In this document: one piece after another, positions 33,054 to 45,503 of the stretch
Layout: each line of letters starts with the position of its first letter
Position numbering within the stretch: position 1 is the stretch's first letter
Assembly: GCF_022213955.1 (NCBI RefSeq)
Contig: NZ_JAKNTW010000001.1
Location: 868,001-932,000, forward strand
Reading direction: 5' to 3'
Origin: Dolomitihabitans soli
GTDB lineage: Bacteria > Actinomycetota > Actinomycetes > Streptosporangiales > Streptosporangiaceae
DNA: 64,000 nt
Translations under genes and position numbers: made by a program
The notes under the pieces: model-generated
What the model was told of the DNA's origin: nothing
Seen by the model: only the letters and a program-made list of their open reading frames with translations
Database searches by the model: none

Positions 33054-35303
33054 TCAGTGCCACCGCCACGACCGCCGCGGGAACAGATCCCGGTGCCACG
33101 ACCGCCAGTGCTTGCGCCACTTCGCCCACCCGAGGTGCCTGCGGGCCTCCGCCTGCGCCCGGCGCTCGCGCCTCTCGGCCTTGCGCTCCGCCTCCTCCGC
33201 CTCCTTCAGGCCGGGTGTGTGGCCGCCGCCGAAGCGGCTCATGTCAGGCCCTCTGAACCGCCTGGGCGGGGTGTCACGCAGCGCGCCGGTCATCGACGAG
33301 ATCCAGATGGGACCGGGCAGCGAGGCGCCCTGCACGCTGCCGAAGTACCGGCCGCCGATCGTCACGTCGCGCAGCGGATAACGGTAGGAGCCACGGATGT
33401 CGCCGACGCTCACGGCGGAGGCCAGGTCGGGCGTGTAACCGGCGAACCAGGCCGAGGTGTAGCCGTTGTTGGTGCCGGTCTTGCCCGCCACCGGGCGGCC
33501 GATGCTCTGGCCGCGCATCGTGCCCTCGGCGAAGACGCCCTGAAGCACGTGGTTGACCGCGTCGGCGACCTCGGGATCCAGCGCCTGGGTGCAGGCCGGC
33601 GGGATCGACGCCCTGCTGCCGTCCTTGCCGGTGATCTCGGTGATCGCGAGCGGACGGCAGTGCCGCCCCCTGGCCCCGAACGTGGCGAAGGCCGCCGCCA
33701 TGGTCAGCGGGTCCATCTCGTTGACCCCGAGGGTGAACGTCGGCACCTCGCGCAGCGCCGTGCCGTCCGCCCTGGCGACGCCGACCTTGCGAGCGGTCCG
33801 CACCACGTCGCACAGGCCGACCCGCCGCTCCAGCATCATGTAGAAGATGTTCACCGACTTCCAGGTGCCGGTGGACAGGCTGTGCGGGCCGCCGGCGCCC
33901 TCGCCGCTCGCGTTGTAGATCACGGTGTTCGGGTCGTTGACCCGGTTGCCCCGGCAGTCGCGGTAGCCGTCGGCGGCCACGAAACTGCCGGGAGTCTGGA
34001 AGCCCTGGTCGAACCGCCATCCCTCGCTCAACGCCGTGGCCAGGGTGAACGCCTTGAACGTGGAGCCCGCCTGCAGGCCCTGGCCGCCTCCGTGCGCGGC
34101 GTCGGCGGGCAGGTTGTAGGTGGTGCGCGGGCCGTTGCGCCGGCCCCCGTCGTTGCGCCCGTACCTCTTGCTCGCCGCCAGCGCCCGGATCTTGCCCGTG
34201 CCGGGTTCGACCATCGCCTCGGCCGCCACCTGGGAGTCGGCGGCGTTCACCCGGGAGGAGATGGCCTGCTCCGCCGCCCGCTGCGCCACCGGGTCCAAGG
34301 TGGTCATCAGGGTGAGCCCGCCACGCGTCAGGCGGCGTTGCCGCTCGGCCCTGGTGTCGCCGAAGACCGGATTGGCGAGCATCTCTTTCTGGACATAGAG
34401 GCAGAAGAACGGCGAGGCGCTCTCGTAGCAACCGCCCGGTTCCGGCCGGAGCCTGATCGCCAGCGGGGTCCGCTTGGCGGCGGCGGCCTGCGCGGCCGTG
34501 ATCGCGCTCACCTCGACCATCCGGTCGAGGACCAGGTCGCGCCGTTCCAGCAACCGCTGCCTGCGCTGCCTGCCCAGCGCGGGATCCGTCGCGTACGGCG
34601 TGCGGACCGCGCCGGCGAGCGTGGCCGCCTGGGAGAGGTTGAGCCGGGAGGCGGACGTGGAGAAGAAACGGCGAGCCGCCGCCTCCACCCCGAACGCCCC
34701 CGCGCCGAAATAGTTGATGTTGAGATAGCGCTCCAGGATCTCGTCCTTGGAGTACTTCCGCTCCATGGCCAGCGCGTACCTCAGCTCGCTGATCTTGCGC
34801 CTGAGGTTGGGGGCCCGCGCGCGGTCGCGTTCCGCCTCGCTCTCGGCGTTCTCGACCAGGATGTTCTTCACTAGCTGCTGAGTGAGCGAGGAGCCGCCCT
34901 GACGGATGCCGCCCGCCTGGGTGTTCGTGATGAGCGCCCGCAGGGTTCCTTTGATGTCCAGCCCGGCGTGCTCGTAGAACCTGGCGTCCTCGATCGCCAC
35001 GATGGCCTTGCGCATCACGGGGGCGACCTTGTCCAGGGAGACCTCGGTCCGGTTCTGGAAGTAGAACTGCGCGAACTGCCTGCCGTACCTGTCGAGCAGG
35101 CGGGTGTGCTCGGCCAGCGGGTTCTCCCGCGGCGCGGGCGGCAGGTCGGTGAACGTGCCGGCCACGCCCATCGCGCCGAGACCCGCGCCGCCCACCACCG
35201 GCAGGCAGAGCAGCCCTGCCAGCAGCCCGCCGAGCGCGCCCGCCATCCCCAGACCGGCCACGCCGGCCCGCACGCTTCGCTGCCTCTGCCGCGGGACTCT
35301 CAC
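33054..35303 (-). CDS. Class A penicillin-binding protein (PonA-like)
   Basis: Bifunctional peptidoglycan synthase of the outer membrane face. 749 residues: a basic start and one membrane anchor (about 15-50), a GT51 glycosyltransferase domain with AIEDARFYEHAGLD and GGSSLTQQLVKN, then a transpeptidase domain with the STFK active site (Ser 414, Lys 417), SVN and KTGT (608-611). The end is an Arg/Lys/Trp-rich tail without PASTA repeats. The GTG start at 35303 has no obvious ribosome site. It is next to murA on the same strand, so the two may serve one cell-wall module. Confidence 0.93.
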   Translation of the reverse strand: MRVPRQRQRSVRAGVAGLGMAGALGGLLAGLLCLPVVGGAGLGAMGVAGTFTDLPPAPRENPLAEHTRLLDRYGRQFAQFYFQNRTEVSLDKVAPVMRKAIVAIEDARFYEHAGLDIKGTLRALITNTQAGGIRQGGSSLTQQLVKNILVENAESEAERDRARAPNLRRKISELRYALAMERKYSKDEILERYLNINYFGAGAFGVEAAARRFFSTSASRLNLSQAATLAGAVRTPYATDPALGRQRRQRLLERRDLVLDRMVEVSAITAAQAAAAKRTPLAIRLRPEPGGCYESASPFFCLYVQKEMLANPVFGDTRAERQRRLTRGGLTLMTTLDPVAQRAAEQAISSRVNAADSQVAAEAMVEPGTGKIRALAASKRYGRNDGGRRNGPRTTYNLPADAAHGGGQGLQAGSTFKAFTLATALSEGWRFDQGFQTPGSFVAADGYRDCRGNRVNDPNTVIYNASGEGAGGPHSLSTGTWKSVNIFYMMLERRVGLCDVVRTARKVGVARADGTALREVPTFTLGVNEMDPLTMAAAFATFGARGRHCRPLAITEITGKDGSRASIPPACTQALDPEVADAVNHVLQGVFAEGTMRGQSIGRPVAGKTGTNNGYTSAWFAGYTPDLASAVSVGDIRGSYRYPLRDVTIGGRYFGSVQGASLPGPIWISSMTGALRDTPPRRFRGPDMSRFGGGHTPGLKEAEEAERKAERRERRAQAEARRHLGWAKWRKHWRSWHRDLFPRRSWRWH

Positions 35304-35355
35304 ACGAAGAAAGGTGCGACCGGACGATCACCCCCAAACGCCCGCTTGCCAATCT

Positions 35356-36675
35356 TTACTTCGCGACTGCCATTTCCCTGCTGATCTTCAAGCCCAGCGA
35401 GGCGAACTGCTCGAACGGCCGGTGGTAACCCCGTTCGATGTGGTGGACGCCGCGCAGCGTGGAGGTGCCCTCGGCCGCGGCGGCGGCGAGCACGGCCGAG
35501 AAGCCCGCCCGGATGTCGGGCAGCGTCACGTCGGCGCCGCGCAGCTTCGACACGCCGCGCACCACGGCGGAGTGCTTGGCGTTGGTGTCGTGGTAGCGGC
35601 AGGCGGGCCCGCCCAGGCACACGTCGAACACCTCGATCTCACAGCCCATCTTCTGCAACGCGGGCACGTAGACCAGCCGGTTCTCGAAGACGGTCTCGTG
35701 CAGCACCGACATGCCGTGGCTCTGCGTGAACAGCACCATCAACGGCGTCTGCCAGTCGGTCATGAACCCGGGATGCGTGTCGGTCTGGACCGCGGCCTGC
35801 CGCAGCCCGCCGGGAGCCGAGGCCGACAGCCAGTCGTCGGTGATGTCGACCTGCGCGCCCATCCTGGCCAGCGTGGTGATCGCGGTGACCAGGCGGTCCT
35901 GCGGGCAGCCGTGCACCCGCACCTGCCCCCCGGTGATCAGGCCGGCCACCAGGTAGGAGAACGCCTCGATCCGGTCGCCGGCCAGCCAGGTCGAGGCGCC
36001 GCGCAGGCTGTCCACGCCCTCGATCAGGATGCGGCGGTCGGGGCTCATCTCGATCCGCGCCCCCATCCGCTGCAGGAAGAGCGCGAGCTCCACCACCTCC
36101 GGCTCCATGGCCGCGCCCTTGAGCACGGTCTTGCCCTCGGCCAGCACCGCCGACATCAGGATCGTCTCGGTCGCGCCGACGCTGGGGTAGGGCAGCTCGA
36201 TGCGGGTGCCGCGCAGCCGGCTCGCCTTGGCGGTGATGCCCGCGTCGCTCACCTCGATCTCGGCGCCCATCGCCCGCAGCGCCTCGACGTGGAAGTTGAC
36301 CGGCCGCCGCCCGATCGGGTCACCGCCGACCAGCGGCACGAACGCCTCGCCCGCCAGGTGCAGGAGCGGGCCGAGCATCAGGATGGGGATCCGGTTGAGC
36401 CCGGTGAAGGCTGCGGGGACCTGCGGCTGGATCACCGGCCCCCGGCTGATCGTGATCTCCCGCTGGGTGATGTCCACGTTGATGCCGAGCGCCCGCAGCA
36501 TCGCCGCGGTGATCTCGACCTCGCCCACCTCCGGGGCGTTGTGGATCGTGCTCTCCCCCGTGCCGAGCATCGCCGCGACCATGTGCTTGGAGACGCCGTT
36601 CTTGGACCCCCGGACCTCGACGTCACCGCGCAACGGACCTGACGGCTCGATGAGCCACACCTCTTCTTCATTCAC
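35356..36675 (-). CDS. murA: UDP-GlcNAc 1-carboxyvinyltransferase MurA, Asp-type
   Basis: First committed step of peptidoglycan synthesis: transfers enolpyruvate from PEP to UDP-GlcNAc. 439 residues. GSKNGVSKH (Lys 25) and FMTDWQTPL (catalytic Asp region) are present. In the active-site loop the usual GGCxIGxRP reads GGDPIGRRP, placing Asp 119 where fosfomycin-sensitive enzymes have Cys, as in mycobacterial MurA. The start GTG 36675 follows TAGGCT by seven bases, consistent with a leaderless message; a far longer frame upstream overlaps a divergent gene and is rejected. Actinomycetes often have two MurA paralogues, so this may be the second. Confidence 0.9.
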   Translation of the reverse strand: MNEEEVWLIEPSGPLRGDVEVRGSKNGVSKHMVAAMLGTGESTIHNAPEVGEVEITAAMLRALGINVDITQREITISRGPVIQPQVPAAFTGLNRIPILMLGPLLHLAGEAFVPLVGGDPIGRRPVNFHVEALRAMGAEIEVSDAGITAKASRLRGTRIELPYPSVGATETILMSAVLAEGKTVLKGAAMEPEVVELALFLQRMGARIEMSPDRRILIEGVDSLRGASTWLAGDRIEAFSYLVAGLITGGQVRVHGCPQDRLVTAITTLARMGAQVDITDDWLSASAPGGLRQAAVQTDTHPGFMTDWQTPLMVLFTQSHGMSVLHETVFENRLVYVPALQKMGCEIEVFDVCLGGPACRYHDTNAKHSAVVRGVSKLRGADVTLPDIRAGFSAVLAAAAAEGTSTLRGVHHIERGYHRPFEQFASLGLKISREMAVAK

Positions 36676-36774
36676 CTGCCACAGCCTAACGGCCTGCGCC
36701 CTCAGCCCCTCGGATGACAAAGTGATGCCTCTGTAGCATCGGACAGGTACGCAAAAAGTGTGAGGGGAGATTCG

Positions 36775-37386
36775 TTGCGGCAGTTGCGCGACTTCGCCGT
36801 GACCGTGCTCGTCCTGGCCGTCCTGGGGGTGGCGGCCGGGGTCGCCTGGTCGGCGGCGGCGCCGCGCGCGCCGTTCCTCGTCACCCCGGAGGGGACCAGG
36901 CTCGCCGATCCCGCCACCCAGGCGCTGATCGCGGCCGACGGCTGGTTCGCCGTGGTCACCGGCGCGGCGGGACTCGTCTGCGGAGTCGCCGGCTACTGGC
37001 TCGGCCGCCGCCGTCCCCTTCCGGTCCTGCTCGGCCTGGCGGGCGGCGGGCTGGTGGCGAGCTTCCTGGCCAGGTGGATCGGCGGCGTGGTCAACCTCGG
37101 CGCCGCCAGCGTGGCCGCCCCCACGGGCGCCGGCACGGGCGGTGGCACGGGCGGTGGCACGGTCACCGCGGGCGCGCTGGCGCTGACCGCGACCGGCGTG
37201 CTGGTGACGTGGTCGCTGCTCGCCGTGTCCGTGTACGGCCTGCTGGCCGCGATCGGCACCTACGGCGAGTCCAGGAAGCCGCCCTACGAACTTCCGGAAG
37301 GCCCCGGACTGCCGGGCGTGCCGGGCGTGCCAGACGTGCCGGGTTACCCGGGCGGGCCCGGGAGCGGCGGTCTGCGCGCGCCGTGA
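36775..37386 (+). CDS. Small membrane protein, DUF2567-like
   Basis: About 203 residues with four hydrophobic segments (about 7-28, 57-75, 80-100 and 145-165), a Gly/Thr-rich loop (TGAGTGGGTGGG) and a Pro/Gly-rich C-terminus with repeated GVPGVPDVPG. It resembles actinobacterial DUF2567 membrane proteins of unknown role, a weak assignment. TTG 36775 is preferred because GGGGAG lies five bases upstream; GTG 36760 is the alternative. Divergent from murA. Its last 43 bases overlap the end of the convergent amidase gene. Confidence 0.65.
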   Translation: MRQLRDFAVTVLVLAVLGVAAGVAWSAAAPRAPFLVTPEGTRLADPATQALIAADGWFAVVTGAAGLVCGVAGYWLGRRRPLPVLLGLAGGGLVASFLARWIGGVVNLGAASVAAPTGAGTGGGTGGGTVTAGALALTATGVLVTWSLLAVSVYGLLAAIGTYGESRKPPYELPEGPGLPGVPGVPDVPGYPGGPGSGGLRAP

Positions 37387-38804
37387 CCGGTGGCCCGCTC
37401 GAACGCCGCGGCCACCCGCAGCACCTCCAGATCGGCGTGCGGCGGGCCGACGAGCTGGACGCCGACGGGCAGCCCTTGTGAGGTGAACCCGCACGGCACC
37501 GACGCGGCGGGGGAGTGCAGCACGCTGATCCAGTAGGCGGACCGCATCCAGGCCAGGTAGTCGGGCATGGGCACTCCCGCCACCGAGTCGACGTAAGGGT
37601 GCTCGACGGGGAACGGCGGCACCTGGCTGACCGGCGCGATGAGCACGTCGTGTTCCGCCCAGAACGCGTGCATCCGGAGGTACAGCCCGCTGCGCAGCCG
37701 TTCCGCCCGAGCCAGGTCCTCGCCGGTGACCGCCTTGCCGCGCTCGACGTTCCACCTGACGTTGTCGCCGAGCTCCTCCTGCGGCAGGCCGGCGTAGGAA
37801 AGCGCGTAGAACCACGCGCGATAGGTCCGGAAGGCGTCCTCGGCGTCCGACAGGTCCAGTTCCACCCGTTCCACGCGGGCGCCGAGCGCTTCGAAGGCGG
37901 CGGGCGCGGTGGCGGTGACCGCGGCGGTCTCCGGATCGACGGGCAGGCCGCCCAGATCGGGGCTCCAGGCCACCCGCAGCCCGGCGAGTGAGCCGTCGAG
38001 CGGCGCGGCGAAGGCGGAGCCGTCCTGCGCGATCGACAGCGGCGAGGCGGCGTCGAACCCGGCGATCACGCTCATGAGCAGGGCGAGGTCGGCCGCGGTG
38101 CGGGCCATCGGCCCGGGTACGCCGAGGGTGTACCAGGCCGCGGTGCCGCTGGGGGAGGGCACCCGGCCGGGGGTCGGCCGGAGCCCCGCGACGTTGCAGA
38201 AGGAGGCCGGGTTGCGCAGCGAGCCGCCCATGTCGGAGCCGTCGGCCAGCGCCACCATCCCGGTGGCCAGCGCCGCCGCCGCGCCGCCGCTGCTGCCGCC
38301 CGCGCTGCGCGAGAGGTCGTAGGGGTTCCTGGTGGCCCCGAAGATCTCGTTGACCGTGTGGGAGCCGGTGCCGAACTCGGGGGTGTTGGTCTTGCCCAGG
38401 CAGATCGAGCCGGCCGCGCGCATCCGCCGGACGATGAGGTCGTCCTCGTCGGGGACGTGGTCGGCGAACAGGCGTGAGCCGTACGTCGTGCGCAGGCCGG
38501 CCGTGTTCACCAGGTCCTTGTGCGCCACCGGGAGGCCGTGCAGCGGGCCGCGCGGGCGACCGGCGGCGATTTCGGCGTCGGCGGCCCGCGCCTCGTCGAG
38601 CGCCCGGTCGGCGGCCAGCGTGACGATGGCGTTCACCGCGCCGTTGACCTGGTCGATCCGGCGCAGGTGGGCTTCGGTGACCTCCACCGCGCTCACCTCG
38701 CGCCGCCGCAGCAGCCCGGCCAGCTCGCCGGCCGTCAGCTCGGTCAGTTCGTTCGCTTCGTTCGCCTCGGTCACCTGTCGGCCCGCCTTGTTCGCCTCGG
38801 TCAC
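37344..38804 (-). CDS. Amidase signature family hydrolase
   Basis: 486 residues, amidase/GatA fold. The Ser-Ser-Lys triad is visible: Lys in LPVAHKDLVNT, and the two Ser residues in SAGGSSGGAAAALATG and ADGSDMGGSLRNPA. It acts on an unknown amide or ester; a stand-alone amidase rather than GatA is suggested by the absence of gatB/gatC. The N-terminus repeats VTEAN, giving two possible GTG starts (38804 and 38774); the core begins at ELTELTAGELAGLL. It lies 40 bases after the YbaK gene on the same strand, so co-transcription is likely. Confidence 0.88.
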   Translation of the reverse strand: MTEANKAGRQVTEANEANELTELTAGELAGLLRRREVSAVEVTEAHLRRIDQVNGAVNAIVTLAADRALDEARAADAEIAAGRPRGPLHGLPVAHKDLVNTAGLRTTYGSRLFADHVPDEDDLIVRRMRAAGSICLGKTNTPEFGTGSHTVNEIFGATRNPYDLSRSAGGSSGGAAAALATGMVALADGSDMGGSLRNPASFCNVAGLRPTPGRVPSPSGTAAWYTLGVPGPMARTAADLALLMSVIAGFDAASPLSIAQDGSAFAAPLDGSLAGLRVAWSPDLGGLPVDPETAAVTATAPAAFEALGARVERVELDLSDAEDAFRTYRAWFYALSYAGLPQEELGDNVRWNVERGKAVTGEDLARAERLRSGLYLRMHAFWAEHDVLIAPVSQVPPFPVEHPYVDSVAGVPMPDYLAWMRSAYWISVLHSPAASVPCGFTSQGLPVGVQLVGPPHADLEVLRVAAAFERATGHGARRPPLPGPPG

Positions 38805-38844
38805 GGTCGCTCCGCCTCGGTCGGCTCGGTCGGCTTGGTCGCGG

Positions 38845-39345
38845 TCAGCCCGCTCTGGCGATCGGGGCGGTCACGGCCTGGGCGAGGCCCACCAGGTTGC
38901 CGGGCGCGGTCTCGATCTGCAGCCCCCTGCGGCCCGCCGAGAAGTAGATCGTGCCGAACTCCAGCGCCGAGCCGTCGACCACGGTCGGCAGCGCCCTGCG
39001 CTGCCCCAGCGGGCTGATCCCGCCGACCACGTAGCCGGTGACCCGCTCCACCTTGGCCGCGTCGGCCATCGCGGCCCGCTTGCTCCCCAGCGCCGCCGCG
39101 AACGCCTTGAGGTCGAGCTTGCCCGCCACCGGCACCACGGCCACCGCGAGCCCGCCGTCGACCTCGGCCACCAGCGTCTTGAAGATCCGCTCGTACGGCA
39201 CGCCGAGCGCGTCGGCGGCTTCCTCGCCATAGGCCTGGGCGTTCGCGTCGTGCTCGTAGGGGTGCAGCGTGAAGTCGAGCGCGGCCTTGCTCAGCGCGAC
39301 GGTGGCGGGAGTGCCCTGACCGCCCTTGTTCCTGGTCTTGCCCAC
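38845..39345 (-). CDS. YbaK/EbsC-type Cys-tRNA(Pro) deacylase
   Basis: 166-residue aminoacyl-tRNA editing domain protein that hydrolyses mischarged Cys-tRNA(Pro). YbaK features: VPYERIFKTLVAEVDGGLAV, the catalytic-lysine block VAGKLDLKAFAAALG, VTGYVVGGISPLGQ and the C-terminal GRRGLQIETAPGNLV. Starts at GTG 39345. First gene of a minus-strand pair with the amidase, divergent from hisD across 118 bases. Confidence 0.92.
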   Translation of the reverse strand: MGKTRNKGGQGTPATVALSKAALDFTLHPYEHDANAQAYGEEAADALGVPYERIFKTLVAEVDGGLAVAVVPVAGKLDLKAFAAALGSKRAAMADAAKVERVTGYVVGGISPLGQRRALPTVVDGSALEFGTIYFSAGRRGLQIETAPGNLVGLAQAVTAPIARAG

Positions 39346-39451
39346 ACCATGGGAGCCTAGAGCACGGCTAGAAATCTACATTGTAAAGGAAGCGGGGTGG
39401 AAAGAAAGTGTCCGAATGATGGACAGAAGCGGGTTCGGTTCCTGGCCTCCG

Positions 39452-39457
39452 TAGACT
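39452..39457 (+). promoter_or_regulatory. Candidate -10 element giving a leaderless hisD message
   Basis: TAGACT lies six bases before the hisD GTG (39464). That spacing puts the transcription start at or next to the start codon, and no usable ribosome site precedes the GTG. Leaderless mRNAs with TANNNT at this distance are common in actinobacteria. No clear -35 was seen. Confidence 0.4.
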
Positions 39458-39463
39458 GGTGGG

Positions 39464-42427
<2,964 letters not shown>

Positions 42428-42431
<4 letters not shown>

Positions 42432-42583
42432 CGGAGAACTGGACCGCGGCCGTCATGGTCTTCGTCGGCCTCTTCATGATCGGCGGGGTCGTCTCCTTCT
42501 TCAAACAGGGGCTGAAGGTGTTCGCCGGAGTGCTGGGCGTCGCCGCGGCCCTGGCGATCACCGCGGGGGTGTTGTGGTGGTGA
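42428..42583 (+). CDS. 51-residue membrane protein in the his operon
   Basis: Small protein with two hydrophobic stretches ([19 protein letters not shown] and [20 protein letters not shown]), almost no soluble part. It starts at GTG overlapping the hisB stop and overlaps the hisH start, so it is translated within the operon. Small membrane genes between hisB and hisH occur in related actinomycetes; the function is unknown and no histidine-pathway step is missing that it would fill. Confidence 0.75.
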
Positions 42584-43209
42584 GGCTCGTCGTGCTCGAC
42601 TACGGGTCGGGCAATCTGCGGTCGGCCGAGCGCGCGCTGGCCAGAGTCGGCGCCGAAGTCACCGTGACCAGCGACTACGACGCGGCGCTGGAGGCCGACG
42701 GCCTGGTGGTGCCGGGCGTGGGCGCGTTCGCCGCGTGCATGGCCGGGCTCACCGGGGTCCAGGGCGACCGGCTGATCGCCAGGCGGCTGTCCGCCGGGCG
42801 GCCGGTCCTCGGCATCTGCGTCGGCATGCAGATCCTGTTCGAGGAGGGCGTCGAGCACGGCGTCCACACCAAGGGCTGTGGTGAGTGGCCGGGCACGGTG
42901 GAGCGGCTCGACGCGCCCGTGCTGCCGCACATGGGGTGGAACACCGTCGACGCGCCCGAGGGCTCGGTGCTGTTCGCGGGGCTGCCGTCCGACACCCGGT
43001 TCTACTTCGTGCACTCCTACGGCGTGCGCGACTGGCAGCTGAACGTCGGCCCGGGCTTCACCGACCCGCTGGTGACCTGGACGGAACACGGTGTGCCGTT
43101 CGTCTCCGCGGTCGAGAACGGCGCGCTCACGGCCACCCAGTTCCACCCGGAGAAGTCCGGCGACGCGGGGGCCACCCTGCTGGAGAACTGGATCGGGACC
43201 CTGAAGTGA
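42574..43209 (+). CDS. hisH: Imidazole glycerol phosphate synthase, glutaminase subunit
   Basis: Class I glutamine amidotransferase that feeds ammonia to HisF. About 211 residues. Nucleophile Cys 82 lies in [13 protein letters not shown]; the His-Glu pair is in [19 protein letters not shown] at the N-terminus is typical. Three consecutive GTG codons (42574, 42577, 42580) are possible starts; the third overlaps the previous stop as GTGA and may be the real one. Confidence 0.94.
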   Translation: MVVRLVVLDYGSGNLRSAERALARVGAEVTVTSDYDAALEADGLVVPGVGAFAACMAGLTGVQGDRLIARRLSAGRPVLGICVGMQILFEEGVEHGVHTKGCGEWPGTVERLDAPVLPHMGWNTVDAPEGSVLFAGLPSDTRFYFVHSYGVRDWQLNVGPGFTDPLVTWTEHGVPFVSAVENGALTATQFHPEKSGDAGATLLENWIGTLK

Positions 43210-43219
43210 GTTTCTTGAC

Positions 43220-43558
43220 GTGAGCAAGGAGCGGGCCAGGCGCAGGGCCGCGCGCGAGGCCGAGCGCGCCAGGGCGGCGGAGGTCAGCGCCGCGCGTGAG
43301 GCCAGGCGCGCCAGACGCCGCCGGTTCCGCGGCAGGCTCGCCGCCCTGCTGCCCCGCCCGATCAGGGTGGTCAGGCAGGGCGGGGTGCTCGCGCGCAGGC
43401 GCCGCGCGCAGAACGGCGTGGTCGCCGTGCTCTTCCTGATCATCCAGCTGATCGCGTGGCTGCTGCTGTCCAGCTGGGCGGCGTGGTTCGGGGTCCTGGT
43501 GCTGTCATTGTTGCTACTCCCGATGCTCGTCACCCTTGTCTTCGACCGGAGGTCTTGA
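43220..43558 (+). CDS. Basic small membrane protein in the his operon
   Basis: 112 residues. The first 65 are strongly Arg/Ala-rich and helical ([18 protein letters not shown]), a possible cytoplasmic coiled coil; two membrane helices follow ([19 protein letters not shown] and [19 protein letters not shown]), then a short basic end. GTG start ten bases after hisH. It has no known enzymatic motif. Its steady place inside the operon suggests co-regulation only. Confidence 0.7.
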   Translation: MSKERARRRAAREAERARAAEVSAAREARRARRRRFRGRLAALLPRPIRVVRQGGVLARRRRAQNGVVAVLFLIIQLIAWLLLSSWAAWFGVLVLSLLLLPMLVTLVFDRRS

Positions 43559-43562
43559 ACAC

Positions 43563-44288
43563 ATGTCGCTGGTGCTGCTGCCCGCCGTGGACGTCGCGGA
43601 CGGCCAAGCCGTACGCCTGGTCCAGGGCGAGGCGGGATCCGAGACGTCCTACGGCGATCCGCTCGCCGCCGCGCTCGCCTGGCAGGAGGCGGGGGCGGAG
43701 TGGATCCACCTCGTCGACCTCGACGCGGCCTTCGGGCGCGGGAACAACCGTGAGCTGCTGGCCTCGGTGGTGGCCGCGCTCGATGTGAAGGTCGAGATGT
43801 CCGGCGGGATCAGGGACGACGCGTCGCTCGACGCCGCCCTGGCCACCGGTTGCCGCCGGGTCAACATCGGCACGGCCGCGCTGGAGGACCCGGCCTGGTG
43901 CGCGAAGATCATCGCTGAGCACGGCGACCAGATCGCCGTCGGGCTGGACGTCAGGGGCACCACCCTGGCCGCCAGGGGATGGACCCGCGAGGGCGGTGAC
44001 CTGTGGGAGGTCCTCGACCGGCTGGAGGCCGACGGCTGCCCCCGCTACGTGCTCACCGACGTGACCAAGGACGGCACGCTGCGGGGTCCCAACGTGGAGC
44101 TGCTGCAGGAGTTCTGCTCGCGGACCGACAAGCCGGTGATCGCCAGCGGTGGTGTCTCGTCGCTGGACGATCTCCGCGCGCTGTCCTCCCTGGTGCCGGC
44201 CGGTGTGGAGGGCGCCATCGTGGGGAAGGCGCTGTACGCGCGGGCCTTCACGCTCCAGGAGGCCCTCGCCGCAGTCGGGACTTCCTAG
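43563..44288 (+). CDS. priA: Bifunctional ProFAR / phosphoribosylanthranilate isomerase PriA
   Basis: TIM-barrel isomerase of histidine synthesis (HisA reaction); in actinomycetes lacking trpF it also performs the TrpF step. 241 residues from ATG 43563, with GGAGG about ten bases upstream. The catalytic Asp residues lie in [15 protein letters not shown] and [14 protein letters not shown]. Loop residues [12 protein letters not shown] match the Arg/Trp pair that marks dual-substrate PriA rather than plain HisA. No trpF is present beside trpC-trpB-trpA in this window, which supports the dual role. Confidence 0.88.
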   Translation: MSLVLLPAVDVADGQAVRLVQGEAGSETSYGDPLAAALAWQEAGAEWIHLVDLDAAFGRGNNRELLASVVAALDVKVEMSGGIRDDASLDAALATGCRRVNIGTAALEDPAWCAKIIAEHGDQIAVGLDVRGTTLAARGWTREGGDLWEVLDRLEADGCPRYVLTDVTKDGTLRGPNVELLQEFCSRTDKPVIASGGVSSLDDLRALSSLVPAGVEGAIVGKALYARAFTLQEALAAVGTS

Positions 44289-44310
44289 GCAGGGTGCGGA
44301 GGGCATCGCG

Positions 44311-44700
44311 GTGGACAATCGGATCTTCAGCGGCGGGACCTGGGAGAAGCGGTACGGCTACGCCCGGGCGGTGCTGGCGGGACCATGGGTGATCGTCTCG
44401 GGCAGCACGGCGACCGTCGACGGAGAGGTCCTGCATGTGGGCGATGCCCGCAAGCAGGCGCTGACGGCGTTCGCCATCGCTCTCGAGGCGGTGGAGAAGG
44501 CGGGCCTGTCGTGCCACGATGTGGTCAGGACCCGCTACTACATCGTCGACGAGCGACACTATGACGAGGTGGGCGCCGCGCACAGGCAGGTCTTCGGGCA
44601 CGTGCGGCCGGCGTGCACCGGGGTGCAGGTGGCCGGCCTCATCGACCCGCGGATGCTGGTCGAGGTGGAGGTCGAGGCATATCGGGAAGGAGCGGCGTGA
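44311..44700 (+). CDS. RidA/YjgF-family protein
   Basis: 129 residues. RidA proteins hydrolyse reactive enamine/imine intermediates released by PLP enzymes. The family end block [12 protein letters not shown], the central [17 protein letters not shown] and the [10 protein letters not shown] loop are seen. Its Arg-type active-site assignment is not certain, so it may be an Rid subfamily member. GGAGGG lies seven bases before GTG 44311. It sits between priA and hisF and overlaps hisF by four bases (GTGA). Confidence 0.82.
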   Translation: MDNRIFSGGTWEKRYGYARAVLAGPWVIVSGSTATVDGEVLHVGDARKQALTAFAIALEAVEKAGLSCHDVVRTRYYIVDERHYDEVGAAHRQVFGHVRPACTGVQVAGLIDPRMLVEVEVEAYREGAA

Positions 44701-45467
44701 GCGTCGCCGTACGAGTGATCCCCTGTCTGGACGTAGACGCCGGGCGGGTGGTCAAGGGCGTCAACTTCGAGAACCTGCGCGATGCGGGCGATCCGGTCGA
44801 GCTGGCCAAGCGCTATGACGCGGAGGGCGCCGACGAGCTGACCTTTCTCGACATCACGGCCTCCTCGGGGCAGCGGGAGACCATGTACGACGTGGTCCGC
44901 CGTACCGCCGAGCAGGTGTTCATCCCGCTGACCGTGGGCGGCGGGGTGCGCGCGGTCGACGACGTGAACCGCCTGTTGCGGGCCGGCGCCGACAAGGTGG
45001 CGCTGAACACCGCCGCCATCGCGCGGCCCGAGTTGCTGACCGAGGCGTCCAGGCGGTTCGGCGCCCAGTGCGTGGTGCTGTCGGTCGACGCCCGCCGGGT
45101 CGTCGACGGGCCGCCGACCCCGAGCGGCTTCGAGGTCACCACGCATGGTGGCCGCCGGGGCACCGGCATCGACGCGGTCGAGTGGGCACGTCGTGGCGAG
45201 GAGCTCGGGGTGGGCGAGATCCTGCTCAACTCCATGGACGGCGACGGCACCCGTGAGGGCTACGACCTGGAGATGCTTCGTGCCGTGCGGGCCGCCGTGT
45301 CGGTTCCGGTGATCGCCAGCGGTGGGGCGGGCGCTCTGGAGCACTTCGCCCCGGCGGTGGCGGCGGGGGCGGACGCGGTCCTGGCGGCCAGCGTGCTGCA
45401 CTTCGGCCAGCTCAAGATTCCCGAGATCAAGGCGAGCCTGCGCGCCGCCGGTCACCCGGTCCGCTAG
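44697..45467 (+). CDS. hisF: Imidazole glycerol phosphate synthase, cyclase subunit
   Basis: TIM-barrel lyase that uses HisH-derived ammonia to make imidazole glycerol phosphate and AICAR. 256 residues. Catalytic Asp residues lie in [17 protein letters not shown] and VVLSVDARR; phosphate-binding loops are [12 protein letters not shown] and [13 protein letters not shown]. The GTG overlaps the RidA stop. It ends this part of the his cluster; hisI is about 10 kb downstream, and hisG/hisE are not in the window. Confidence 0.95.
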   Translation: MSVAVRVIPCLDVDAGRVVKGVNFENLRDAGDPVELAKRYDAEGADELTFLDITASSGQRETMYDVVRRTAEQVFIPLTVGGGVRAVDDVNRLLRAGADKVALNTAAIARPELLTEASRRFGAQCVVLSVDARRVVDGPPTPSGFEVTTHGGRRGTGIDAVEWARRGEELGVGEILLNSMDGDGTREGYDLEMLRAVRAAVSVPVIASGGAGALEHFAPAVAAGADAVLAASVLHFGQLKIPEIKASLRAAGHPVR

Positions 45468-45503
45468 CCGTCCCGGGGGCCAGGAACAAACAGAGGTGGT
45501 ATG

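Noticed and set aside
33274-35352. 692-codon minus-strand frame overlapping the class A PBP in another frame
   Set aside because: Gly/Arg/Ala-rich shadow; the PBP frame has GT51 and transpeptidase motifs throughout.
36676-37815. N-terminal extension of murA through the upstream region
   Set aside because: It would overlap a divergent gene and give low-complexity sequence; the MurA fold begins right after GTG 36675.
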